Origin: Chrysomallon squamiferum
Lineage: Eukaryota > Mollusca > Gastropoda > Neomphalida > Peltospiridae
Direction: 5' to 3'
NCBI GenBank assembly: GCA_012295275.1
Contig: CM022679.1
Location: 11,147,169-11,162,168, forward strand
Length of the DNA: 15,000 bases
Shown: positions 1 to 9,805 of the stretch, in pieces
Layout: each line of letters opens with the position of its first letter
Numbering within the stretch: the first letter of the stretch is position 1
Translations under genes and position numbers: made by a program
The notes under the pieces: model-generated
Database searches by the model: none
Seen by the model: only the letters and a program-made list of their open reading frames with translations
Told to the model about the DNA's origin: nothing

Positions 1-959
1 GGGCAGAGGTCAAACAGTGTTGGCATCAGTTTAGACTGGTATGATTTAGAGGCGTAACTAATCAGGAGTTAGATCACTGCTGGAAGTAAATGACATGTCT
101 GGGTTTACTTGTCACTTTATATCTACAATTACTGCTACAATTTAATTATTCACAGATACCAGCGAGGTGTGTGTAAGTCAAAACAGAAATATTAAAACTC
201 TATCAGTCATTTCTTCATTGTACAGTATTTAATGCGTAGCTGAAAATAATATTTAATTATTATCAGTGTGTGCTTGCGATTATGTGTTTGTATGTGCAGA
301 AATGGAGATAATGTGTGATACAGATAGATATATCCTCATTTCAGTCGATAAAACACAAAAAGAAAAAATGAAAGAAAAAAAAATGAAAGGACAAACAAAA
401 CACAACAAAAACTATCATCGACTTCTAACGCCTACATTAGGCTTTTTCTGAATTTTTGTTTGTAGCTTCTTTTTTTCTGTTGTTGTTGTTTTATTTATTA
501 TTATTATTTCTGAAACTAATAAATAACAGTTAAATAATTCTTAAAATATATTTCTTTCATTGTTTAAACATCAATAGAAAAACTCTATTAAATGAATTAC
601 TTTTGAAAAGTTTTATTCGCAGTTGTTTGTTTGAATATTAGATTTTTTGTTAATACTTATAGTTATATCTCAGTAATTAGTCTAGGATAAATATATGTAT
701 GCATATACTAATGAATGTATGCATGAGTGCATGTATGTATGTATGTATAAAGATATGTAGGTAGATAAAAGGGAATGTACTATCAACGTAAATACATATG
801 TATGTGTTTTTTTTCTTTGTAATGCACATTCGCACACACAGATACCCACACGCAACACATACAATTGTAAATATAATGGCATAATTAATAGACAAACACC
901 TGTTATTTTGGTTGCTGAAACATAATAAGTATGTCATCTTAATACGCTGCTTGTAGGTA
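1..959. other. AT-rich intergenic DNA
   Basis: No gene is supported. The first 180 bases are less AT-rich than the rest and could hold the tail of something further left, but no open frame or splice pair convinces. An ATGT tetranucleotide tract lies at about 729-752 within loose ATGT/GCAT-rich sequence (695-770). Confidence 0.6.
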
Positions 960-1530
960 AACGCGCTGTCAAGGGTGATACGAGTTGTTAGTTTTGTAGA
1001 TAGTAAGAAATATCTCTGGTGATTAGCGCTTTTATTTGTCGAGTGCCCCCTTGTGTTGATAAAGCAACGTATAGGTGAGTGATGGCTTTTAAAACCCTAC
1101 CGGTTCCTCTTATCTGCGAGTTATCTCCCATGTCAGTGGGGCGCCATTTAACGCTCGTATTTAACGGTGACGTCAGACGGTAATGCACGCTTGCCGAATG
1201 ACGAGGAGCACAAAACGAGGGGTAATTACTGCATTATCTGTCGTATATGCCTACAAGGTGTGGACAAATGAATGGAGTGACAATAGTGGCACTCTGTGAC
1301 GTCATCATGACAGCGATCGCCGCTCCGTCTATTCCCGATGCACCCTGCTAAGAAAGTGTTCGTCGGCGTGCACAGATTGTATGACATTTTATGACGTTAT
1401 AGTTTCTTCTATCTCTGTGCGTCGACAGCTCATGTTCTACCTATCGTGTCAGCGGAGTTCTTGCAAATTAGCATGCGCGATTTCAGCAGCGAGAAAGCAG
1501 AGCACGCCACAAATTAGATATTTCGTCCGA
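960..1530. promoter_or_regulatory. CpG-containing island with two CRE palindromes
   Basis: Base composition shifts from about three-quarters AT to near balance, with many CpG dinucleotides, across about 570 bases. Two perfect TGACGTCA sites (1168-1175 and 1297-1304) and one near match TGACGTTA (1392-1399) are present, plus TTATCT (GATA-type) motifs and a TAATTA core at about 1223. Such clusters are typical of enhancers or promoters responding to CREB/ATF factors. No gene start is recognised here, so this is a candidate regulatory region only. Confidence 0.45.
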
Positions 1531-2754
1531 CAGCGATTTTTATCTTCTTTATTTATTTCATATTTTTTATTTTCATTTTATCTTTCCCTGTAGACTGAAA
1601 TCTATTTCATCTCGAAATTTAAATCTACAGTAATGACACAGTCGTTTCCAAAAATGTGTAAACTGCTCGGAAAAGGACTATGCAGATCATCACTTTTTTT
1701 TCTTTCTTAAATGTATAGTTATGTTCTTTCTTTTGAATGGGTTAAATATAAGAATAAAGTTTTAGAATTTTTATTTTTCCCCACTATTGCTCTTGATTTT
1801 TCCATTATTCAAGCTATAATCTTCTGACCATAAATACGTGTCAAACCACATTTCTGATACACGTTCAGAAACTGTGGGTTGAAAACATGGAGAAGAATGA
1901 CTCGGTCGTTCTGTCGTTCGGTATACCGACATTTTTTCTACATTTCTGCATGTCTCACGAAACACTGACGTCTTTGTGGAGGAGCGTGCGTGGATGCTGA
2001 TGTACATCTTCAGTGAAAAAAGGAAGGAAAAGAAACAATCCCCAGACTTCCCCATTCATAAATAGTGTCACTCGTGAGAAACGAAAAGGAGGCTCAATGG
2101 CTTACTTCCTGTCGCGTATCATTGCTATTCTTGGTGCGGGGGTTGCTCGACTGAAGATTTCAGACTTCTTAAAATTGTTGTGGGAAATATTACACTGTTG
2201 TATTGTTTGTATACACATGTATTTACTATACTTTGTTCGAGTTTGCTTCAATGTACAATTTCATGTCAATAATGGTCATTGTCATCATCGTAAAACCATC
2301 AATAGTATCATTATTATCACTATGTTTTTCGACGTTATCATTAAAATCTTTTCACATTCCACCATTCCATAAGAACAATAATATTTACTACCGTTAGCAA
2401 TGTGGTTAACAGTTACGTAAGGTATTATATAGCAAACATCATCACCTTCATCAGCATCAACAGTACAAAGTTATTGTCAAAAGCAAAGTAATATAGTAAA
2501 ATTTTGTCAGCTCTGTGTTGATTATATTGATTTCGTTTTACCTTTATTTGGTTGCTGTTGTTGCTGATATTAATGTTGTTGTTGATATCATTCCTGTTCC
2601 GGTTCTGTATTATAATCACCATTATCATTGCTATTATAAACATTATTTTTATGGATGTCCTTGTTGTTTTTATTGTTGATTTTATTATCATTTATTTTTT
2701 CTTGTTTTAACACTTTTTAAGGATATTTTTTTCTCTGTCTTTAAAGGATCAGTA
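1531..2754. other. AT-rich intergenic DNA
   Basis: No gene is supported. A less AT-rich patch at about 1850-2170 has open frames on both strands, but neither shows a family resemblance. The interval 2200-2700 is rich in ATC/ATT triplets, giving spurious isoleucine-rich frames. Confidence 0.6.
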
Positions 2755-3290
2755 CAAAACAAACAAAAGTTCTGAAAAGAACGAAGTAATGAAAAAATAA
2801 AAAATAAAAATAAAAGAAAGAGAAAAAAAGACAAGAAATAAAAAATGGAAAATAGATGAAAAGGAAAGTAGTAAATTAAAATACTTAAATTTTGAAGAAA
2901 ATAAAAAGCATTGAAAGAATAAAAAAAAAATGGTAATAAATAAAAGTAAAAAGTAAAAATTCACAGAAGTAAAAATAAAGAGGAAAAAAAAAAAAAAGCA
3001 AAGACAATGAAAGAACAAAAGAAAGATAAATGTGAAAATAGAAGAAAGGAAGGGACAATGGACTAGAAAAATTAAACAAAAAGGACCCCAAAAATTAAAA
3101 TTAAAAAAAAAAATTAAATATAAATAATTTATAAAAGATATGAGGTAAAATGAAGAAAGTATAAAAAAAAAAATTAATAATAAATAAACAACAACAACAA
3201 CAAAAAACCCCATGGAATAAAAGATAAGAAAAAAATAAAAAATAAAATAAAAGGGACTGAAAAGCAAAACTGAAAAAACAATAAGAAAAA
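2755..3290 (+). repeat. Long A/G-rich low-complexity block
   Basis: About 530 bases in which the plus strand is mostly A with scattered G and T, made of AAAATAAA, AAAGAAAG and GGAA-like words without a fixed unit. It has almost no C. The long open frame on the opposite strand is a phenylalanine/leucine-rich artefact of this composition. Confidence 0.85.
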
Positions 3291-3560
3291 ACCCGAAGTT
3301 TTATGTTTACCGTTGCATCGCAGAACAAATTTAAACCCATCTACCACGGCAGCACTCGCCAGTGTCGATGTTGTGTCGTCGCTGTGACCCACGCGACAAC
3401 AAATAAAGTTTACTTGGATGGGTTTTCACGTGTCGCTATCGAAGCCCTTCGCGACCATCTCAAATATTGGCTCGTCCCTTACTGACCCTCGCGATGCCAC
3501 GCTGAATCGACGAAACACTCGCACAGACTCGTGTGTAATGTCTGTCATTCAGCCTTGTGT
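3291..3560. other. CpG-containing island between purine and pyrimidine blocks
   Basis: About 270 bases with many CpG and TCGC words and a CACGTG E-box at 3428-3433. A 60-codon frame (3303-3485, plus strand) is open but short and unrecognised, so I do not call it a gene. A regulatory or transposon-derived origin is possible. Confidence 0.4.
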
Positions 3561-3631
3561 GTACACTCGTAATTTATAGAATTTCTCTGTGTGTGTATGA
3601 AATTATCCAGCCTCTAGTTTTATTGGACCCC

Positions 3632-3654
3632 CCTCTCTCTCTCTCTCATTCTTT

Positions 3655-3732
<78 letters not shown>

Positions 3733-3783
3733 CTTTCTCATTCTCTCTCTCACCCTGTTTCTCTCTCTCTCTCTCTCCCTCCC
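3632..3783 (+). repeat. (CT)n microsatellite
   Basis: About 150 bases of CT dinucleotides with a perfect core at 3661-3729. The interruption CATTCTTTCTCATT occurs on both sides of the core (3647-3660 and 3729-3742). Confidence 0.97.
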
Positions 3784-3803
3784 TTTATCTATATCTCACT
3801 CTC

Positions 3804-4845
3804 TATCTTAGGTATGTTTTAGTGTTTTTGTTTTATTTTGCTGTTATTTCTTTTATGAGTGTGGTTTTTTGGGGGGGTTACACCTTTATATTTCCATTTT
3901 ATTATTTTGTTTCATTTCTTTCTTCCTTCCTTCTATCTCCATTTCCTCTTTTCGTTACTATTTTTCTATTATTATTACTATCATTATCATAATCATCGTA
4001 ATTATGATTATCAATTTGTAATTTTAATATTATGAAAAAAATAATTAATTAATTTATTCAACTACTCAGTCCATTTATTCTTCTGCTCGCTTGTTCGTTC
4101 TTTTATAGTATATATATAAATATATATCCATTTCGAGTTTTGTGCAATATTTATACATATTTTTGTACCTATTTCATATGCATTCAATCTTGATTTTGAC
4201 CAATCATTTATCTGTAGAACACACAAAACTGTAATATATCATAAACCAGATTCAGATTTGTTTTAGAATAATCATAAAAAAAAAAAAAAAATAAAATTAC
4301 ATAAATTAATCTCGTTTTTTTCTTCTTTTTCTTGGCATTCGTTATGAGACACGTTATTTTTATGTATTAGATTTATCGAGATATTTCATAGTATTTTTAG
4401 TTCAGTCCTCTCTCTCTCTCGAGATATATCCCTTCCGCTCCCTCTTATATATATTTATATATATATATCAGTTTCATATTTAATATCTATATTACACACT
4501 CTTGTCCATTTGTATCTACATGCACATCTACCATGTGCATGTAAAATAAATTACCGCTTCAGAGTACTTCAAAACTAATGCAGTATCTCAAAGAACTCAT
4601 CTGAAGTAGATCACCAAATCAAACGTTTCTCCAAACAAGACTCTATTTCATTATTCTTAATTTAAAAGACACAACCCGCAGTTTTTTTAATTTAGTTTTA
4701 TTGGGATGGCGCATTGAGTCCGAAAGCCACGACATTAAGCGCACTAAAACATGATGGTTATCCTGTAAAACGACCCAGATGAACTGCCTAAATGTATGCA
4801 GTATTTAGCGGTTCGTTCTGTGGTTATATCTTCTACTTAGAAAGG
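3804..4845. other. AT-rich intergenic DNA
   Basis: No gene is supported. It contains a T-rich stretch at 3810-3960, an A15 run near 4278, short CT and TA tracts at 4406-4470, a perfect hairpin at 4517-4543 and a moderately GC-richer patch at about 4700-4815 that I could not identify. Confidence 0.6.
4517..4543. repeat. Perfect 11-bp hairpin
   Basis: TACATGCACAT (4517-4527) and its exact reverse complement (4533-4543) are separated by the five-base loop CTACC. It is not followed by a T-run, so it is not terminator-like. Confidence 0.85.
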
Positions 4846-4846
4846 G

Positions 4847-4873
<27 letters not shown>
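4847..4873 (+). repeat. Poly-A tract (A27)
   Basis: Twenty-seven A follow the GC-richer patch at 4700-4845. This order could mark the tail of an old retroposon, but no target duplication or known SINE body is visible. Confidence 0.9.
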
Positions 4874-4877
<4 letters not shown>

Positions 4878-4959
4878 CTGACGTATCAATTAAAACTGCA
4901 GCATAAACAAACTCCACAAGTTTCAGTGTAAAGAAAAATTATTCGCTCGATGTGTTTTC

Positions 4960-5110
4960 CTCCCACACTTCGGCGGCGCCAAAGTCGCTATTCTGAGAAG
5001 AGTTTTCAGCTCCGAGGGTCGTTGTGTTTGCTGGATAAGCTCGCCCTCTGACCCCCGGGCCATTCCGCAAGCTTGGTGGCGCGGCAGGAGCAGCTATCGC
5101 ATGCTATCAG
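4960..5110. other. GC- and CpG-rich islet
   Basis: Contains GGCGGCGCC, CCCCCGGGCC and GGTGGCGCGGC within strongly AT-rich surroundings. It could be a promoter or conserved noncoding element. No tRNA, snRNA or coding signature is recognised. Confidence 0.4.
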
Positions 5111-6288
5111 TATAAACTGATGAAAGACTCGGCGACAAATGCAAAGAAAAAAATATAAAATTTAGATGAAACACGATTAAACCCGATTCCAGGGGTTGAT
5201 AGTTAGCCTGGAAATGACACGTGGAAGATGGTCTGTGAAGTCAAAAAAAAAAAAATGTCTAAATTTTGTGAAGAAAAATTGGCTTTGTTATAATTTGTAA
5301 TAGAGCTTATTTAATTACAAAACATCATATAACTTATCTGTTAACACACACACACACACACACCACACACACACACACACAACTACATAGACATAATATT
5401 AGCATGTGTATACAAATGTATTTAAAAGTCACTATTCAAACATATTCTCATGCCTGCATAAACACATTTACAGGAGCTATGATATACACATAAGGAAAAA
5501 AGCGAAATACACTCTTTATCACATTTTAAAATCACACTTTCACACACACACACACATACAGAACAAGACAAATACATACAACTTTCCTAAATACTATTAA
5601 AACTGAATAATACATAATAAAATAAAATACTTTTTCTGAGCAAACATAATCATTTCATTATACTTGTTTTTTATACACGCAACTTTACTTACGAAGAAAA
5701 ATGAGAAACAGAAAGAAAATTTTAATAAAAATTTAATGTAAATTTTAGTTATTTTTTGCAGTAGGATGGAAAGGAAATTACTCCAGGTGACTTTTTGAGT
5801 AATTTTACCTCTCTTAGACCGTTTTATTCTCCTAAAACAGAAAAAAATCAAATCAAATATAAATAAAATATATATTGATATTTATTATTATTATTATTAA
5901 TTATTATTTTTTTTTGTTCTTTATATATGTCTGTATTTTATATCCTTTTTACTTCTTCATCAAAGTGTTGAAATTATTAAATTTTTTTATCGATAAATGC
6001 TTTGCGTAAAGGACATTTCGAAACCAATTGTTTCTAATTTCTGCTTCTTCAAGTTTTAAAACATATTGTTGTTGCTGTTGTAGTTTTGTATTTATTTTTT
6101 GTTTTGTTTTTGTTTGTTTTTTTGTTTTGTGTTTTTTAGTGGGGGTTGTGACGTTTGTATCTTTGTGTGTACGTGTTTGTGTGATTATTTTGAATCTTTT
6201 GTTTCATCGTTTCTTTTCTTCTTTTCTTTCTTAATATTTTCTTTTCTGCTTTTTCTAATTCTGTGATTGTTTATAATTTTAACTACGA
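5111..6288. other. AT-rich intergenic DNA
   Basis: No gene is supported. It holds an A13 run at about 5245, the CA microsatellite, a second short CA tract at about 5540-5556, ATT repeats at 5881-5910 and a T/G-rich stretch at 6060-6245. A weak inverted repeat (TTCCAGG at 5187, CCTGGAA at 5207) is present. Confidence 0.6.
5344..5381 (+). repeat. (AC)n microsatellite
   Basis: An AC dinucleotide tract of 38 bases with a single phase slip (CACCAC) in the middle. Confidence 0.95.
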
Positions 6289-6410
6289 TTTTTTTTTTTT
6301 TTTTTTCTGTAAAACAAACAAAACAAAAATTGTTTTAAAAAACGGATGATTACTTTGGAAATGTTCCATAAAAAAAAAAAAAAAAAAAAAAAATTAAAAA
6401 AAAAAAAAAA
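6289..6410. repeat. Facing poly-T and poly-A tracts
   Basis: T18 at 6289-6306 faces A24 at 6370-6393 and A15 at 6396-6410, with 63 bases between the first pair. The two arms can pair into a long T:A stem. Confidence 0.9.
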
Positions 6411-7596
6411 TGTTGGTTTCAAAATGAATAAACAAAATCTAAACTGGTACAAATTCTTCAACAGGAATTTCCTTTATACAAATAAAATACGGAATGAAAG
6501 AAAGAAAGAAACTAAGGATAGAAAGAATAGTCAAAGATATTCTATATAGCTGTTACTCAGGGAAATAGTTAAAACAAAACACCCCAAAACAACAATAATA
6601 ACAACCAAAAATAATAACATTTAAAACAAAATTACTTTTTGAAAAACTTACAAAATATAATTTCGTGCATTTGATTAAATACAATAAAATATGTAAATAT
6701 TTAAATTAATTATACAACAACTATTTATTTATCACCACTTTTATTATTAACGATTTGATAATTTATAAATAATAATAATTATGTATGTATTATTTGTTAT
6801 TCGGATATTTCTAAAACTCTATTTTTTAGTACCGTTAGAATAGAGAAGTAAAATTTTTATAATAAATATAATAATAATAATAATTTAACGAGCAATTTTT
6901 ACCGCTATGAAAAAGTCCGTTTAATGTTAAATTTGAATAGGTAGTTGTAAGACATAAAACATGTGGCACATTACAATATGAAAATATATAACTTTTAAGA
7001 TGAAATAAAGTTCATTGTATATGAAAAATGAAATAAAATAAAAATATCGTTCAGCACGAAAATACGAGAAAAAGTAATGTTTTTCGTGCAGTTACAAAAT
7101 CATGTGGATTTTTTGCACATCGCAAATTTCCTTCACTTATTTGTAAATTAATTTAACTATTTATTTATTTATGTACTGCATTTTTTGGTCTTTGTGTAAA
7201 GGGTTCACAATCTAGAATGCATCCCATAATGTTTGAAAATTACACACCTCATTCCTTTTTTCAAAATGTCAAAACTGTAAGGCGTTCAACATCGCAAGTT
7301 ATTTTGATTTACTACTTTGATTTAAAAAAAATAAATAAAAAAAAAAAAAAAGGAGGAGAAGAAGAAAATATTTTAAAGAAAAAATAAAGAAATAAAGAAA
7401 ACAGAAAAGAAAAAGTAACCTGATAATTAATTTTTATTCTGTAAACTTGAGGCCGGAGGTAAAACGGATTTCTGGACAAATTTTTAATAGATACATATTA
7501 ATATATTCCTAAATGTTGGTGATTTTCTTGAAGCTGGCTATATGATCTAGTATCTGTAGTGAGTTCAACTATTATGCTTACTTTGTAGCCCAATGG
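6411..7596. other. AT-rich intergenic DNA
   Basis: No gene is supported. It contains GAAA units at about 6495-6512, AAT repeats near 6868-6883, an A-rich tract at 7322-7410 and a near-perfect inverted repeat at 7052-7091. The part at 7040-7310 has slightly more complex sequence with scattered CpG and may be an old transposon piece, but I cannot place it. Confidence 0.6.
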
Positions 7597-7626
7597 TTTG
7601 TTGTTGTTGTTGTTGTTGTTGTTGTT
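7597..7626 (+). repeat. (TTG)n microsatellite
   Basis: About ten units of TTG. The polyglutamine-like frame on the opposite strand is its artefact. Confidence 0.92.
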
Positions 7627-7883
7627 CATGTTGTTTTCTTTCTTCTTCTTCTTTTTTTTTCTCTTCATTTTTACGAACCATTCGTACGAAGGGAAATAAC
7701 CCAGTTAATTTGTGGAATATACTAATAACAAAATAAATAATCCAAATAAACTCAGAAAGTAAACAATACGTGCATAAATTTTTGTTTTGTTTTGTTTTGT
7801 TTTTCCTACATTCATTAATGACTAGTTTCCTCTCAGCATAATACAAAAATATATATTTGTCACGTTATAATTATTAATAAAAC

Positions 7884-7920
<37 letters not shown>
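7884..7920 (+). repeat. (ATT)n microsatellite
   Basis: Twelve uninterrupted units of ATT just before the left end of a pogo-like relic. Confidence 0.95.
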
Positions 7921-7923
<3 letters not shown>

Positions 7924-8115
7924 AACGTTAAATGTTTAATTACTGTTGAACCTTGGTTTTTCGGATTTCAGGAAATCCGGATAAAATCTAGAAAAATCTA
8001 TAAATTTGAACTTACCGCCGTTTCCCAGATATGACAGTTTGTAAATATTTGTTAGTGGAGCGGTGATAGCCCAGTGTTTACACGAAATCATCGCCATTTT
8101 TTTCATTATTATAAT

Positions 8116-8193
8116 TACTACTACTACTACTACTACTACTACTAATAATAATAAATAATAATAATAATAATATATATATATATATATATACTT

Positions 8194-8231
<38 letters not shown>
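8116..8231 (+). repeat. Compound microsatellite (TAC)n(TAA)n(TA)n(T)n
   Basis: Four simple repeats abut: TAC triplets (8116-8143), AAT triplets (8143-8171), TA dinucleotides (8170-8190) and a T36 run (8196-8231). It lies inside the putative pogo-like relic and ends just before its transposase fragment. Confidence 0.95.
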
Positions 8232-8237
8232 CTAGCA

Positions 8238-8360
8238 ATGGCTTATATGGCTTCAAGAGGAAGAAGTTCTAAAAGAAAAAAGGTACATCTTAGTGTTGGT
8301 CAGAAGTTAGAAGTGGTACAATTTGTTATATATGTATTAGATAGCTGTTATGTATACTGA
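8238..8360 (+). pseudogene. N-terminal fragment of a Tigger/CENP-B-like transposase
   Basis: From the ATG at 8238 a 40-codon frame ends at TGA 8358-8360. Residues 7-28 carry RGRSSKRKKVHLS followed by GQKLEVVQ, the pattern of the first helix of the CENP-B/Tigger DNA-binding domain (KRK...LS..KLEII). After that the similarity stops and the frame runs into AT-rich sequence, so only the beginning survives. The match is by eye and short. Confidence 0.5.
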
Positions 8361-8392
8361 AGTATAATGTTCGGTAAATCTCAGGGTTAATG

Positions 8393-9065
8393 TTTATATT
8401 CGCGATTTCACAGACTGGTGTTCACCCACTACATCAGTTCATGATATCGATGGTCAGCTATTGTTTTACCCCGTTTAGTCGTGAAAATAATAAGATTTTC
8501 AATGACTCAATCTTTTAAGATATTTTGACTCTGAACCTCATGAATCCTTACAATAAAGCATTATGCTACAATTTATAAAATTAACAGCTGAATAAATTGA
8601 TAAAGAAGGTGATTGTAAAAAAATAAGTTTAATATTATAACTATCCTGATTCCTAAAGCAAAGTTAAACAAGTTTACAAAATAATCTAAAAAGTGTATTT
8701 CCAACTTTATTTTTTAAAGTTTATAAACATTTATATATAAAATTGATATTAAAAAATGGTTTAGGTTTTTCCATTTCAGCCAGTAATATATATATATATA
8801 TATATATGATGATTACAAATGGTAAGTACAGATAAGTGAGTTCAAGATAAAATGATTCAAAATCAAATGCAATAGCATTATAGATTTTGTGCAATTAGTT
8901 CTGTCATGAAAAGAATTATTTATAAGAAAAATTACAAATTTTTTTAAGTCATCTTGACATTCTCACATATGTTAGCATGCATGTACACATACACACTAAG
9001 ATATCAAAGACACATTATGGTGAAAATAAAAATACACAACAAAACAACTATAAAAAAATATTTAC
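8393..9065. other. AT-rich DNA downstream of the JmjC gene
   Basis: No gene is supported. It includes an (AT)n tract at 8786-8807 and the alternative AATAAA at 8711-8706 (minus strand). Part may be 3'UTR of the JmjC gene if the proximal signal is not used. Confidence 0.6.
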
Positions 9066-9071
9066 TTTATT
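9066..9071 (-). terminator. Candidate polyadenylation signal AATAAA
   Basis: AATAAA reads downward from 9071 on the minus strand, only seven bases past the stop codon. Cleavage would then fall near 9035-9055, an unusually short 3'UTR. Another AATAAA is at 8711-8706. The local sequence is so AT-rich that either may occur by chance. Confidence 0.4.
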
Positions 9072-9077
9072 TTAATT

Positions 9078-9331
9078 TCAATCAGGTGGCCATTTTTTGA
9101 AATCATTCCATTTTAAATCACCAACGTTAAAGTTCTGCATGACTTTGAACTCTGAACTCTGCATCTGATTAACTAGGTCAGCAGCACAGGGGTCAACAAG
9201 GGCATTAATCCGTAACTCTTCTTTGACTCTGTCAAAATTAGATGTGTCCACAAAATTTGCTGAAATAGCAACAGATGTTTCCAGATTGGAAACTTGATGA
9301 GGACAGGCTGCAGGAACAAACAGCAAATCTC
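9078..9331 (-). CDS. JmjC gene terminal coding exon 8 (second iron histidine)
   Basis: Encodes residues 432-514 and ends with TGA at 9080-9078. LLFVPAACPHQVSNL carries the third iron ligand H442 (codon 9299-9297), and SVAISANFVD matches the strand TIAITQNF of JMJD6. The remaining 55 residues are mostly helical and end in a tryptophan-containing tail (LKWNDFKKWPPD). The acceptor is TTTATTTACAG at 9332-9333. A near-copy of this acceptor lies 34 bases upstream. Confidence 0.93.
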
Positions 9332-9760
9332 CTGTAAATAAATAATGATAATGATAAAGAATCTCCTATAAATAAATAAATTAATTAATAATAATAATAG
9401 TAATAAAATAACAAAATTAATAACATCAGTGATAATGATAATAATAATAATAAAACCCCTAAATAAAAACCCTAAACAAAAACAATAAAAAATAAAATAA
9501 CAATAAAAACATTAATATAATTAATGTAAATTTTAAAACACAGATTAACATGTTAGTTTGAATTACTGAAACATGACAGTATGAATTAAGTTAAATTATG
9601 AAAATTAAACATTATAGTTTTTACAGGGTGCAGCTAAGATCCTTTTTTATTTCTGTTTTTATCATTTAATACAATAAAACTTTCTATAAAGGTTTAGTTT
9701 TCTGTAATTTTGTATGTATTTTATTAACAATAGGTAAAATATTTCTAATTATAAATATAT

Positions 9761-9805
<45 letters not shown>

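Larger units (their letters stand above)
7943..8392 (+). mobile_element. Possible short pogo/Tigger-like relic
   Basis: The left end TGTTGAACCTTGGTTTTTCGG (with a TA at 7941-7942) has the look of pogo-family termini of the type CAGT-GAACCTCGGTT-TCCGG. At 8369-8390, TTCGGTAAATCTCAGGGTT is an imperfect inverted counterpart. Between them lies a compound microsatellite and a plus-strand frame whose first residues resemble a Tigger transposase. The right end is weak, so borders are approximate. Confidence 0.45.

Noticed and set aside
988-1188. Minus-strand frame of 66 codons in the CpG island
   Set aside because: Composition is protein-like, but there is no recognisable family and open frames are expected where stop codons are fewer; treated as regulatory DNA instead.
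2013-2372. Plus-strand frame of 119 codons
   Set aside because: The second half is ATC/ATT repeat translated as isoleucine; the first half shows no family likeness or supporting splice sites.
2749-3267. Long minus-strand open frame of 172 codons
   Set aside because: The peptide is nearly all F, L, S, I and Y, the direct result of the A-rich plus strand; no domain or realistic composition.
3303-3485. Plus-strand 60-codon frame in the second CpG island
   Set aside because: Short, unrecognised and without clear exon borders; could be chance.
3557-3811. Plus-strand frame rich in SLSLSL
   Set aside because: It translates the CT microsatellite.
4700-4873. SINE with poly-A tail
   Set aside because: The order of a complex body then A27 is suggestive, but no tRNA-like A/B boxes or target duplication could be found.
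7565-8256. Minus-strand frames with polyglutamine, polylysine and polyvaline
   Set aside because: They translate TTG, poly-T, TA and TAC microsatellites.
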